From Ceratodon purpureus (lineage: Eukaryota > Streptophyta > Bryopsida > Pseudoditrichales > Ditrichaceae): a stretch of DNA of 64,000 nt. The stretch lies in contig CM026422.1 of the NCBI GenBank assembly GCA_014871385.1, positions 18,542,096-18,606,095 of the forward strand, in the 5' to 3' direction. Made by a program: the position numbers and the translations under genes. The notes beneath the pieces were generated by a model. The model worked only from the letters and a program-made list of their open reading frames with translations. It was not told the origin of the DNA and ran no database searches. Shown piece by piece: positions 12,601 through 24,925 of the stretch; the first letter of the stretch is position 1, and the number at the start of each line of letters is the position of its first letter.

Positions 12601-13196
12601 GGCCGGAAATTCCTGTGGTTTGGCCAGTCAAAATTGGAACCAATCTCACTCGACAGGAGGTACTCTCCCTCGAAGAAGCGGGTTTCCAACTGCAACAGCG
12701 TGGCGCTCTATCACCACGCCGCCAATTCCAAGCAGCTTGTAACTGGCCTCTTCCGAGATCCCATTTCAAGGCACCAGCGGATCCCAATGCACACCCAACG
12801 CTTCGAGGTGGGCATTCCATTCGCAGGAACTCTGATGCCCCAACTGTGGAGCACCGTAACAAGTGGGAAAGCGCCGCTCTCATGGACCATTGCGGTATTA
12901 CAGGGGTAACGACTATTCCGTATCCTGGATATGGTTGTGTTGTTACCCTTAACACGGGAAATGACAAGCTCTACCGCGTCACCATTGGGTGTTTTCCGGA
13001 ATGCACTTGTCCAGATTTCATCAAGATGCTATCAGAGACTCTAGGAAAAAACAAGCAATGGAAATACTGCAAACATATGTATTATGTTCTTCGATACATG
13101 TGCAAGATGGACCCTAAAGAACACTCCTTCATGCACGCTCCGAGTTACAGCTTCGACGAGGTTATGGAAATCCTCGAACGAATGGGTGCTTTTTGA
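9605..13196 (+). CDS. MULE-like transposase with SWIM zinc finger (copy 1)
   Basis: Two exons, 9605-11746 and 11838-13196, join in phase 0 to 1166 aa. The start at 9605 (MHDCTTPIFF) is chosen because the paralog at 24226 starts at the same place. A Ser/Thr-rich region is followed at about 290-375 by a Cys/His cluster (CxnCPNPxCD, later CKLC, and HLGVHDHPV) resembling the WRKY-GCM1/FLYWCH-type zinc domains of Mutator-like transposases. The catalytic core is seen as IMFDHVKRV (about 530) and GFMADSAGANWHAV (about 595-608), then ERTCLFHWTKCLE. These fit the two Asp positions of an RNase H-like DDE fold; the third acidic residue is not assigned. Exon 2 ends with a SWIM finger, CTCPDF...YCKH (about 1102-1125). 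It presumably moves both copies. No frame break is seen. Confidence 0.85.
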
Positions 13197-13981
13197 AGAA
13201 CTATTCAGTTTATAACGTACAAGTACTCCAGCAGTGGACAGTAGGTAATCTATATCAGCAGTGTTTTGTTCTGGATTGGTTTTGTCTTGATTTGAACTGT
13301 GGAAAATAAAGGTAGTTTCTTTCTATGCCATTATATACAATCAAAAAGGTGAATTCTTTTGCACAGCAAAATAGAAATCCTTCACCCCTATGACAAACAA
13401 CTCTATTTTTCTGGTGAGAAAACTCAGGAACGCATCATGAAGTTCCCACAATGTGTATCCACTAGAGATGTATCTCGGATCCGAGGGTCCCCTGGAGGCA
13501 CAGTGAAAGGGACTCTCGGATCCGAGATACATCTTAAGCATTGCAAAACCACCGTAAAAAAAAAATACAGATTGGATATAGAGGAGGTGACTTTCGGATC
13601 CGAGGGTCTCTCTGTGGCAGAGCCAAGGGGACTCTCGGATCCGAGAGCCACCTCCTGCGCATCCAAATTTTTTTTTTTTTTCAAATTCCGTATTAAAATA
13701 ATTCAGGCAATGTCGTAAAAATCTGGAAAAATATCATTGTAAACTGATCCGCATTTCAGTAAATTCAGTGTATATTCGATGAATTTTTTTTTAATTCTAT
13801 ATTTAACTTTTTCGACAAAAATATCCTCGATTCCACGGAATTCCACGGTGATAGGTCCTTTACTAATTTTAGTAATTTATGTCCAAATTCGTCAAAAATT
13901 CCAAAATTTTTCAAAATTAGGTCAAAAAACGGAGCGTTTTTCAAAAAAAAAAAAAAAAAAAAACGTCAAAAACGGCTCCAC
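13197..13981. repeat. Paired palindromes downstream of transposase
   Basis: Four TCGGATCCGA sites (13475, 13516, 13594, 13635) form two nested pairs. In each pair two short palindromes are themselves the arms of a larger inverted repeat: GATGTATCTCGGATCCGAG pairs with CTCGGATCCGAGATACATC (about 13467-13532), and GAGGTGACTTTCGGATCCGAG pairs imperfectly with a block ending CCACCTC (about 13585-13651). The rest is AT-rich with an A-run at about 13947-13965; no gene is seen. Confidence 0.85.
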
Positions 13982-14353
13982 TGCTCTCTGCTCCCGCTCG
14001 CTGCTCACAAGATAGCTTCGCTGGCTCCCAGTGGTGACCTCTAAACACTTTTCTCATCCAAGTTGTGACGTCTAAAGGGCCGTCAACCTCAAAATTTCAG
14101 CCCTTTAAAGGCCACCCTTAAATCGCCGGAAATAGAAAATTTCAAGCTCTCATCTTTCTATCTTCTTTCCAGTACACTTGGGTTTGGATTTTTTTTGCAA
14201 CTTGTTAAAGAGTTTCACAACAACCAAGTAAAGGAATCGTTTACAGATCACCTTTAAGGGAAAACCAAAATTCCACTCAACCTATAATTGTGATGTAATT
14301 GTCCGTCAAAGGCCCTTTAAGGGTTTACAGTAAAGGGACTAGTGGAGATGCTC
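13982..14353. repeat. Right subterminal region and terminal inverted repeat, copy 1
   Basis: A cluster of CTGCTC/GCTCAC units leads into GCTCACAAGATAGC, also present near both ends of copy 2. The terminus GGGACTAGTGGAGATGCTC ends at 14353 and is followed by TTA. Between them lie repeats of CCTTTAA/AAAGGG type. Confidence 0.7.
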
Positions 14354-14383
14354 TTAACCAATTTTAGTTGGATAATCAGGTTT

Positions 14384-17358
14384 TTAACCCCTAAAAGACA
14401 ATTGTCCTACTATGGGCTTTTCTAAATTTCGGGAGATACCTGTGATTTCAATTTTAGATTTTTTGAATTTTGAATTTTTTTGTGAATGTAGGCTATTTAA
14501 GAACTTTTAGGGAATCTAATTTATTTTTTTTCAATTGAACATTTATAAAAATAGTTGTGGTACCCAAAGTAGAAAAAACTGTTTGTTGGGCAATTCGGGC
14601 AGCCATGCTAAATACATCAATTACCTCTGAGAATATTTCTATAAATAATTCATGATGTCATGATCTTTGAGATTTCCAAAAAAAAAAAAAACTACTTTGA
14701 GTACATGATGTTCACTCCACAAAATATCAAAGTTTTCTCACCATTACGGGCAATGTACTAAAAACACTTCTTATTTCCTTCGTAAAAGTTAGAAAAAATA
14801 TTATTTTAGATTTTTTCTTTTTTTCACTTAAAATATGGACATCAATCTCTACTTTTATTATTTGGATTAGGGTTTATTAAACAATAGAATATCTAGGAAA
14901 GAAATAAGATTTAGCATTCTTTTGTATTCATCTTAATAAAAATATGGTTTCCAACATGCTACACTTGACTTTTGAGTGTAATTTTTTTTTATACAATTAG
15001 CTAACTTAGTCTTCTTTGGCATGCACCCAAAGTTCAAACGGTCCCCAAAATCCATAATGCAAAAAAGACAGTAAGTCACTCTATTCATAGGTCAAAAGTT
15101 TCTTGAATGATAATCTCATCGGAAGAGAGTTCTGAGAGAGAAGGTACATAATTAGGATTACAAATGAGTAGAGTATATTTTTGCTTTATATGGGGGACTC
15201 TTGATTTAAGCTTGTTGATCTATTTATAGCATTTGTATAAGTTGAGAAAATATATATCGGAGAATTATAAACAGGATTTCATGAATATAGTAATTGTTGT
15301 GACCATCTATTCCTTCATGTTTGAATTGCTACAAATTTTTAAAGTGGATTGTAAGTCATGACCCATTCCTTGACATATAAAATGCTGTACTTCTACAGTA
15401 AGTTATGCAAATGACTCCTGTACATGTCAAAGCATCCATCACTATAACCTGCAATAGACTAAAAATTGAGAATCACATGTAAAAATTGGAAACTATTGGT
15501 GATTTAAATTGAACTTGGATTTAACTTAAAATTGTCATATCCATGGCTTCATGTGGATTGGGTCCCACCTAAAAACCACCCCAAAAATTGCAAGCCCATG
15601 AGCAACAGATATCCTTTGCATGCCCCTTGTCTTGTGCGTCCCCTATAGTATGGCTTAGCCTCTTGCCTGAGCCTAATGTACGGCTTCCATAATGTAGAAT
15701 CATGGCTCTTTGCCAAGGATGCATGATGTTCAATTGAACATTGGAATCATTAAACCGGTAGTCCCCCACTCACTCCCGTCGTTACCTCCCTCTTTCTAAC
15801 TTCGAAGTCAAGACATCTTGAACTACTGCTCTGGTTCGTTGAGAGCTCCGAGAGAGGTGGAGAGACCTCACAGGAATAGGGTTCCAAATGGTGCAGAGTC
15901 TATCCCTACCTTATATACCTGGATACCCGGTTTAAAACAAGTTTCACTTTAAATATTGCGAATCAAGGCATGCACAACCAACCATTTAATTGTACGATTT
16001 TGTAATTAATACCACTAAATTTTGGATGCAAACCGTGGTTCGGTTGTGTTTTCAATAACCAAAAGTTGTCATATGATTGATTTTCTGAATCTGGTAAGGA
16101 TTTGCCCACATTCCAATTTTGTACTTTTGCCCTCAATACATGCTCACCATTTGGAGATGTGTTCATGCCCTAAACCTATAAGGTTGAGGCACCCATAATC
16201 GACCACGTCCTCATAACCAATAAGTAGACTTCTCCAATTCCGACAAGTTTTCAGATTTAAAATCTTGGAAAATCTAGAAGAAAGTATTAAGCATGATTGG
16301 TAGAAAGGGAATCATATGGAAATATTCTAGTAGTAGTATAGTGATCAAGTTTTGGTATCATGGTGGTTGGTTTTAGGTGGGCCTACGTATCGGTTATATG
16401 TATTACACAAAAAATTGCTTTAGAAATTCATAGTAAATTAAATATTGAAGTAAACACGAAATTTTAAGTTGCATTCTTCCTTAACCCCTAAAGTTCTGAG
16501 GGTATTTTTCATCAAAACTGCCTCAAAACAGCCCCTCTTCAAAGCAAGGTGGATTTTGCAAACTTGGGGTCTTTTTTAGTACATTTAACCGTAAGATCTT
16601 GTAGCTAGCTTCTATGTCTACATGTCCAGCAAATCTCACACACTTTTTCCTCACCCATTGCAAGATCGTAACGTCAAAAATAGAAAAACAAGTTTTTTTT
16701 CCCTACGAAGAAAGGGGACATGAGAGTTTTGAAGACCCAAAAAACCATTTTTAAAAGTAGATATGGAATGAATCTCTTCATATTATTGTTCCTAATTGAG
16801 TTAGGTACATGTCCAAAAAATATCATATTCAAGAAAGTTGTGGAAGGTTTCCAAAAAATCATTTTCTGCTAGGGGGTATGCTGAAATTCACATACGAAGG
16901 CCGTTTTTTGACAATAAAAATAGCATATGAAAAATTCTTGGATTGAAAATCCGAACAGTGGAAACATGCTCTACTGCCTTTTCTATAAACAAAAATTTTT
17001 ATTTTTGAAAAATATCAAAATCTCAATTTTTGGTGGAATTTCAAAGTTTCATCTTTGGGCAGATTTGGGCAGTTTTGGATAGTTTTGGGCAGTTTTGGGC
17101 AGTTTTGGGCAGAATTTGCAGCATTCATAGTGGCTTAGAAAATTTCAGCAGCTGCCCAACGAGCAGCTTTTGACAGTTAAACCTTCATAACTTTTGATCC
17201 CGATGTCGGAATTGAAAAATAAAAATACGCACACGGAGCTCTCTGAACGGCACACCTCCATTTAAAATTTCAGAAAATCATGATTCAAATTGCAACTGTA
17301 GGTACATGCCCAAGTTTCAAAAAAGCCCATTTTAGGACTATTGTCCTTTAGGGGTTAA
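14384..17358. mobile_element. TTAACCCCTAAA-ended element, about 3 kb, no coding capacity seen
   Basis: The left end (14384) TTAACCCCTAAAAGACAATT and the right end (17358, reversed) TTAACCCCTAAAGGACAATA begin inverted repeats that stay alignable for roughly 60 bp, including GTCCTA..ATGGGCTTTT. An extra internal terminus TTAACCCCTAAAG at 16481 suggests a nested or composite copy of about 880 bp (16481-17358). That segment resembles 36708-37536 and 61543-62456 (all share an ACCGTAAGAT- or ACCGTAGGAT-like motif). A short TTTTGGGCAG tandem repeat lies at about 17064-17112. No long open frame is present. No target duplication is assigned. Confidence 0.65.
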
Positions 17359-19767
17359 ACCTATTTCCCCTTCAAAGAAAAATCTCCCTCAACTTACACA
17401 CCTCCAATATCAGTGAGAAATCTCTTAACTGGTCGGTGTCTCTACCTTATTGGCAACTTCGAAGTTGGTTACTTAAGATTTGCTCTTTTAGTTTTCTATT
17501 TATTGTTTGTTTTATCCAAAAAAAAAATGAAAATGGGATGGGTGGTTGGAGGTTTTGGTATACATTTTACTACCAATTCTGGAATTGATGGGAGTGGTAG
17601 GTTATCCAACTTTATATACTCTTAGACTTCCATTCGCAAGTTCCAACGGGATGTTGGTATAAGGTGGTGGAATCTTAGAATCTTCATGGACTCTTTAGAA
17701 GTTAATGCACATTGATTTTAAAGGATAAGTTAGGTCTAAATGTCTGCAAACTCATAGTTTGACACATATCACCTACTTTCTCTATAGTAGAATCTAGACA
17801 ATGTTTGTTAGATCAAAAAATATTTTGGAGTTCATGATTGGTTCAATGGTCACTAACACGTATCAAATTTAACTAATCCATTTGAAAAAGAGGAAAAAAT
17901 AGACACTTGAAGCTTCACTCAAGAACCCAAATACTTAGATCATTTAAAGTGTTTATATAAAATAATATTTTTTGAGAGTTCAAGCGCCAAAACAACAAAC
18001 TCCACATAGACAATTGAATTGAACAAGAATATTAGAGATCTAATTCTCTTTCAAGAGTTTTTAATTTTTTTGGTTAAAACATGAATAAGAAAATAAAGTT
18101 TTTAGATTATAAAGAATTTTTTATTTTCTCCAAGCTTATCAAAGACAGAGCAACCAAACTCATGCAATATTAACAAATAAAGTATTAAAGAGGAATCAAA
18201 GGCAAGAACCAAGATTTGAAATCAAGGATTTTACATCATCCAATAAACTAAAAAATCCACCAGAGTCCATTGTCAAGTGCATAAAACCAAAATTTGTCTA
18301 TTCATTCCAAATATGTAGCTACCAACAGAAGCATTTGTTAGTGAACATTCACCTTCTAATTTAGATATAGCAATGAAAAAACTTCCTTACCCCTAAGGGT
18401 GGGTGGGCGGGACATCCCTTTACTTTTATCACCTTCCTCACCAAATTTCATTCTCAATCAGCCCATTCTCAATTCAAACCTAATCAAATCTGTACACTCT
18501 CTTGTGATTTCAAATTACCAGTATAGACACATAGTGAGCACTTTTCACAAGAGAATTCTCAATCGACACACTACTTACAATATAGTAGTGTATGACAAAA
18601 CAATCCAAATAATAGAGAAAAGTTTGTCTTAAAACTGACAATACAAGATCAAACACAAAATAGTTTGAGTCTCCAGAAATCTTCTCATCCCTTGAATGTT
18701 GGTGTAGTAAAGTAAGAAAAATCCAGAGGTAAAGGACCTCACCTGTCCCCATAAACACAACCAAAACCACAGTTAGGATTATGTTTGTAGACAAGGTGTC
18801 AACAACCCTTTACAGCTTGTTATTGCAGTCACAAGAAAAATCAAACCCTACACCAAACATATAAATAAAAGGGAGAGATGAAAGAGTCTAATTGCAATCA
18901 TAAATTAGAGGACCTGACTAGTAGTTCAGCCATGTTGCACTTTGCTTCAACTCCACACCACCATATACCAAACTTCACAAGCTCTAAAAATCTCTCACAC
19001 ACATGTAGCAAACTAGAATTACTTTCAAAGCAGACAAGTAAACACATGCATCTGGCAAAGAAACTCCCATGGTTTTATACCCTCAAAGAAGTTTCTAGAG
19101 ATTCACTTGTTTGTTATATGGACAGCAATAGCCTCGCTGGTCCAATCATCTCTGACCCTTAGATGAAGGTTAACCTAGATCAAATGGTCACAAATTAGTG
19201 ACTTACTAGAGTAAAGTTCAAGCTTGTAGTAAGCCCCAAGTAAAGTAAGCCCCAAGTAAAGTAAGCTTCAAGTTTGGAGTAACTATCAGTAAGCCATGTG
19301 TAAGGGAGGTGGGTGGGTTTCACTAATTTATACCTTATTCAGCATATCATGCCATAATAAAGTGACTATGTAATTGCTTGCAAAGTTTTACAAGTAATGT
19401 GCAAATTTATTTTGCAAGCCTACATAACTGAAGAGTGCAACTTCTGTCTGAATCATTGTAATAAAAACCTTATTTAGAAAATAAATTCTAAATTAAATAC
19501 GGGTATAAGATCTTCCCAATATTTAAGAAAAAAAAAAAAAAAACTCTATGACTACATTCTATTGAACCAAGATTTACCTAAATATACACTTTGGCATCCC
19601 CTCTTGATTCTTTGTATCTTATCTTGTTGTATTGACCATAATATTTGAAATGACATGGTTTACTTCAAATTCAATTTTACAATTGGTGCCACCTTTAGTG
19701 TTAGAGGTGTCAATAATTTCATAATAATAAATCTATTGTTAAAACAATTTTTACATATTCTTTACTT

Positions 19768-19803
<36 letters not shown>

Positions 19804-19958
19804 TCTTTAAATTTTCAAAAATTCTAAATCAAAACAAATCTTTGAATATCATATTCATGAGTCTTGGACTTTGGACTTGGGTTGAGTTTGGAGGCTTTCC
19901 ACCATGTACGACCAACGGCTTTAATTTGTGTATTTTGATGTACTTTAATTTAGCCTAA
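17359..19958. other. AT-rich intergenic DNA, no gene seen
   Basis: Only short unsupported frames. It contains a (TA)n microsatellite at about 19772-19798, an A-run near 19530-19543 and a small AAGTAAAGTAAGCCCC duplication near 19235. Confidence 0.6.
19772..19798. repeat. (TA)n microsatellite
   Basis: About 13 uninterrupted TA units. Confidence 0.95.
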
Positions 19959-20032
19959 GAGCATCCGCACCCCTGCTCCAAGCGTGACACTAGCCAAAGC
20001 TTGTTTCCAGGGCCCTTGAAGCCTCCAGCGAC

Positions 20033-20095
20033 GCTATCTTGTGAGCCGTGAGCGGTGAGCAGTGAGCGGTGAGCACTAAATTTTCAAATTTTTAG
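20033..20095. repeat. Left subterminal GTGAGC repeats, copy 2
   Basis: Begins GCTATCTTGTGAGC and continues with alternating GTGAGCGGTGAGCA-type units to CACTAAATTTTCAA. Its near-exact reverse complement is at 35164-35225. Such clusters are typical transposase-binding sites (inference). Confidence 0.85.
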
Positions 20096-20355
20096 GTAAA
20101 AATTTGAATTTTTTTTTGAATTTTTGAATTTTTTTGAGAGTAATCAAACAATGATGAGCAGTCTAGGAAATTTCGTTGGAATACATGAATGCAAATAAAG
20201 TAGACCCTATAACCGTTGAATCCATCAAATGTGAATGGTTGGAGGGAATATGTAACTGTATAAGTCACATACAGAATGTATATCCAATTTTTATTTTAAA
20301 TTTTTTTATCGCATTTTTGTGGTCGCGGATTCTTGAGAAGAATATTTCCAAGGTA

Positions 20356-20401
20356 TTAGGGAATATTCACCTCTCGGATCCGAGAGGTGAATATTCCCTA
20401 A
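20356..20401. repeat. Perfect 46-bp palindrome
   Basis: Centred on TCGGATCCGA (20374-20383). The arms begin TTAGGGAATATTCACCTC and are exactly self-complementary. It lies downstream of the copy-2 transposase, between its stop and the left end of the element. Confidence 0.97.
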
Positions 20402-20603
20402 CCATGTAGGAATTTTTTTCTTGGTCTTCATTTTACTGCGAACACATTCGAGAGGTGGACAATATATAAATAAATAGTGACCTTTATTTATGTTTTGCGG
20501 ATTACAAATCCATCACAAATCCAAAACAAATCAATTCCGCTATTCATATAATGTATTCTTGAGCTGTATTGGTCACTCAATTTCACAGTCTAACCATAAG
20601 AAA

Positions 20604-23600
20604 CTACTGAAGCGGTTCAGCAACTTTGGCCATCTCCAGAACACGCATAACTTCGTTGAAGCTGAAGCTAGGGGCGTGCATAAAAGTATCAACCTTGTAA
20701 TCCATCTCACATAGATAACGGAAGATATAATAAACATGTTTACAATACTTCCACTGGCCTCTTTTGCCAAGGGTTTCAGAAGTCATTTTCATGAAGTCGG
20801 GGCAAGTACATCCAGGGAAGTCCGTGATGGTGATACAATATATCGTTTCACTTGGACTCTTCAAGGAGATGACGCAGCCAAATCCTGGATATGGAATCGA
20901 TGTGACATTTGTAATCCAGTAGTTGTTCATGAGACCTGCGCTGCTCCACTTGTTGCGGTGGTCGGAGGTAGGAGCGTCAGAACTTCTCCTGATGGCATAT
21001 CCGTTTCGAGTCGTCGGGTGTGTATCCGGATCAACAGGAACCGGGAAATGACTCCTTGGAAGTGGCATATTAGCAGAAATCTGGAACTGACGACGAGGTG
21101 ATAGTACTCCACGTTGCTGGAGTTGGAAGCCGGCCTCTTCAAGAGCCAAAATCTCTTTGATGGTCAAGTTCGTGCCCATTTTCACAGGCCAAGTCTGCGG
21201 GATAGATGGCCAATCGATCACAAACGACTTCTTTGTGCCCTTCACACATCTATTAATGTCATCGGCGCAAAACCAGAAGTCAGTAGAAATATGGCGATCG
21301 GTTCTGAACTCCTTCTTCAGCCCTACATATGTAGGAGTAGGCGTACCATGTGTACCTCGGCGCACTCGGGTATCGCACTTCTCATTCGTATGAGCCTGCA
21401 TTGCTTGGCATTTTCGGTTAGACTTGCCGGACAGTCTGGCAATGTGCCACTTAGACGGGTCGCAATCTGTCTCCTGCACTGAAGTAGTGTGTTCAACACC
21501 GGAGTCAGGTTGAGAAAGAGCCTCCTCAATGCGTGCTCTGGTGGATCTCGTGCCATCTCGAGGAATGGAATAATTCACCGTATCATAGCGATGTGAGTCA
21601 TGACTCGAACCAGGCGGCAAATCTAACTTCCGTTTTGTAGATCCAAAGATCTCTGCACCTTCCAAGCCTCCTTTCTTTGTCAATAAATCCTCGGCTCCCG
21701 GGTACGAATTCACTGCCTCAGCAATCAACTTCGGGTCACCAGAGCGTTGAGCGTGGCGTAAACGAAGTTCTGCTCTATCCGGACCTTTACCGCCCTTTCC
21801 CCCCTTCAGCCAAGACCGGTAACTTGTGATCTGCATGAATGCTCTTATCATATCATCCACTGTTGCCTCGTACAAACATGTCATTGTATTACCTGATTGT
21901 TGAAGCCATCTGTTGTGGACGGTTTCCGCAAGGTTGCAGGAAGGCATGTCGGCTCTCTCGTCAAGGGTAAGATCCTGGGAAAAAAAAAAAAAAAAAAGAT
22001 CATGTCATTTTCAAGATTATGAATAAAAAGCAAGGTATACTAATACTGGATAGAATGTTTAGAGGCAATTGAACTTACAAGCTGCATCGAGCCTCCCCAT
22101 TGTCTGTACCGATAGTGCCAGAAAACCATCCAATCATTCAGATGACGCCTTCCTTCTTCAGTTGTAGCACCTGACGAAAGCCACCACCCGCGGATGACGT
22201 TGTACTGTGCTTCTGCTTCCTCTTGGGTCTTTGCGTCCTTCCATACTTTGCACAAAGCTTTGTGTTGGTCTTGAAAGCTTGGCAAGATGTTCCGAGAAGT
22301 TGCCCTCTGAAGGCACTTTGTCCAGTGGAAAAGACAAGTGCGCTCCCGTTCTTCCATAGGATCATTGGGATCTCCATTCCCATACACCTTACGAACAGCA
22401 TGCCAGTTGGCTCCAGCATTGTCAGCCATGAATCCTTTGAAATTTGTATTTTCAAGGCCGTTCTTGCGCATAACTTCATTGAGCTGGAGCCAAAATAACT
22501 CCTGAGCAGCAGCATCTTCAGATTGCATGTCACACAGGGCAATTGTCATGACCTTACAATACTTACTGTCATATACGTGGCAAGCCATGGTGGTCCAGTC
22601 AGCAACACGCCGAACATGGTCGAACATAATCCAGCAATCTTGAAGATCACCTCCAGGCTGCATGCGCTTTACGAGATCCACTCCACTCCCTGGACGATCA
22701 GTTGACATCTTGAACAGAAATACCTTGCCTTCGTTCTGTCCAGGGAATTGATTTCGATGAATGAAGTCAAAGTTGGAGTAGTCCTTGAGCTCCAGGATGC
22801 TATCTGTTACTCCTCTTCCTTGACGAAAAAATCTCTTCGATCCAGAAACAAAATTTCGGATATTTGGTGAGGTGAGAGTCTCAAATTGGTCCATCACATC
22901 ATCCATAGATGCTCCCCGAAGATGACTGCCTCCTGCAGTAGGACGGATCAGAGCATCGGCAAGGTACTGCTTGCTGGCCGCTAAAATGATAGCAGAATTC
23001 TTGGCGTTCGGTGTCTTCTGAACCTCCTTAGCAATGCAGTCAAACATTACGTCCATTGAATCCTGACATCTACCTTGAGATACAGGATGTCTGTGACGTC
23101 CTAAGTGAATGGCCGCACGGGTAACATGTTTATCTGCGGACGACACGTGGTAGATCCTAGCGTCGCACACTGCTAGACAGATCGGAGGTGTCTGACATAT
23201 TTTGCATGCTAACGTAGATTTCTCCGTGGGAGAGCCTCCCACAGAAAAGGGTACTAAGGCTACACCTGACCATTCCGTGTTGTTTACCATTGTATTATTC
23301 CTGGAGATATAATCGCAACTAGGGTTGGGACATTCTAAATGTCCAGTACAGGATGACTTACGATACGTGAGGCCATACTCGTTCTTGATGTTTGTGGTCA
23401 TTGTCTTGCACCAGGTGTGGCCATCATACTGCTTGCTCATCCCGTCCATGCCACCTCCAAATGAAGTTGGAACTCCTTCGGCTAAAGGAGGCAGCTCAAA
23501 AATCTTGTCTCCGTCATAAACTGGCGGTAAGTACTTCACTTGTTCATGGTCAATTGTGTCAAAATCAATCTGCGACAGTTCTGATCGGGAGCCCCTTCTC

Positions 23601-24226
23601 GATGCCGTCATCCTGATGGCAAACAAGACGCTTCTATTTTTCTGGGAAGTAGGGTGAATAGGTGGACGCCCTGTAGACAATGATGCGGACATACTAGAAC
23701 GACTGCTCTGTCGAGATGGACGACTTGACTGCTGAGACCCCCGAGACTGGAATGGATTTGACCTAGTATCTCCTAACTTGATCTCACTGTGAGTGTCATC
23801 ATCCGAGTCACTCAACAAATGCACTGAATTGTCACTCGGTTCAATTTTTACAGATGCTCTACCAGGAACTGGTACCGTAGACGTTGAAGGAGGAGGGGTC
23901 AAGAGAACAGTAGACTCAGACATCTGTGCATCTGATAATCCATAGACCTTGAACATTCCAGTGCTAAGAGTCCAAATGTAACCATCAGGTGTACTATCCT
24001 TCACTTGAAATATACACTCACGAATCTCTCCATTATCATCAAAAACCTCTTCTTCCACGTAAATAGTCCCGGCTCTAAATCCAAACCTGAGACTAAGCAA
24101 TCGCTCCTCAACAACTACTTTATTGTCTGCACCTACAGACATAACTAATGGAATACCTCCATCATGAGCTCGCAGAGAGGCCATTCTAAGAGTACTATAG
24201 AAGATAGAAGAAGTACAATCATGCAT
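20604..24226 (-). CDS. MULE-like transposase with SWIM zinc finger (copy 2)
   Basis: Two exons, 24226-22079 and 21974-20604, join in phase 0 to 1172 aa. It aligns end to end with the copy-1 protein: the same start (MHDCTSSIF), the Ser-rich region, the Cys/His cluster (CPNPSCDY, CKICQTPP, HLGRHRHPV), the core motifs IMFDHVRRV and GFMADNAGANWHAV, ERTCLFHWTKCLQ, and a C-terminal SWIM finger CTCPDF...YCKH. The intron lies at the same position (after GGSMQL) and here contains an A/T run. The two proteins differ at many residues throughout yet both frames are open, so the copies are old relative to each other but apparently conserved. It is divergent from the methylase-like gene at 24926. Confidence 0.87.
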
Positions 24227-24925
24227 TTGAGAAGATCTTGTGCAAGAAGAGTGTAAGGAGCTGAGCTTAGTGTTTATGAAGTTGTAGAGATTATATAGTT
24301 GTTAGTAGACAATGTATCGGGACAACTAACACACTCTAAAATGGAATACACTGTATTGGCGAACTCACCATGACCTGTATAGCTTAATTTAAGTTAAAAT
24401 ATTTCTGACAAACTAAAGAGCTTAGGCGGCTGAGACCGCCAATCATGTCATGTTCATCTAATACTATTATATCATTCAGCCGTGAATTTGAAACGTCACA
24501 GATGTGCAATAATTGATTTATAACAATTCGCCGTCAATGTGAGCGTGATCAGATGTGCTTTAATTTAAATGATGATTTTTTTTAGAATAAGAGTTCCAAA
24601 ACTTACTTCATATTTAGAAGAAAGATCATACCAGACGAGTCAGTGGTGTTCTCAACTTTCAACATAAAATCAGGTCGTTCCCTTTATAGATGATTGTCTG
24701 AGTTTGGAAAAGGGTACGCACCTAATTTTTCAATTACATATTAACTTTAAATATAACGAAGATACTGACACAAGCATTAGCACTCACAAATTCCTCATGC
24801 ATGTATTATAGGTATAATGTGTGATAAGACAGAAAGATCGCTATAACACTGGAGTGAGCACTTCTCGACTTCATAGCTTTCGTCTTAGTTAGAATTATGT
24901 TTACGGGAGAGCGTCACTGAGACAC
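24227..24925. promoter_or_regulatory. Divergent intergenic region, transposon copy 2
   Basis: A 699-bp spacer between two divergent start codons, presumably a shared bidirectional promoter. AT-rich; no palindrome core lies here and no specific box can be assigned. Confidence 0.5.

Larger units (their letters stand above)
1..14353. mobile_element. Two-gene DNA transposon, copy 1 (left end outside window)
   Basis: The right end is at 14353, where GAGCATCTCCACTAGTCCC reads inward on the minus strand, flanked by TTA at 14354-14356. It shares GAGCATC..CAC with the termini of copy 2. A subterminal block with GCTCAC units and the motif GCTCACAAGATAGC (about 13982-14016) is also common to both copies. 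The element carries a minus-strand ParB-methylase-like gene (8221-784) and a divergent plus-strand transposase (9605-13196), the same pair as copy 2 at 19959-35632. In copy 2 about 1.4 kb lies between the methylase stop and the terminus, so here the left terminus should lie upstream of base 1. It carries 25 of the 33 TCGGATCCGA palindromes. The family is not recognised by name. Confidence 0.8.
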
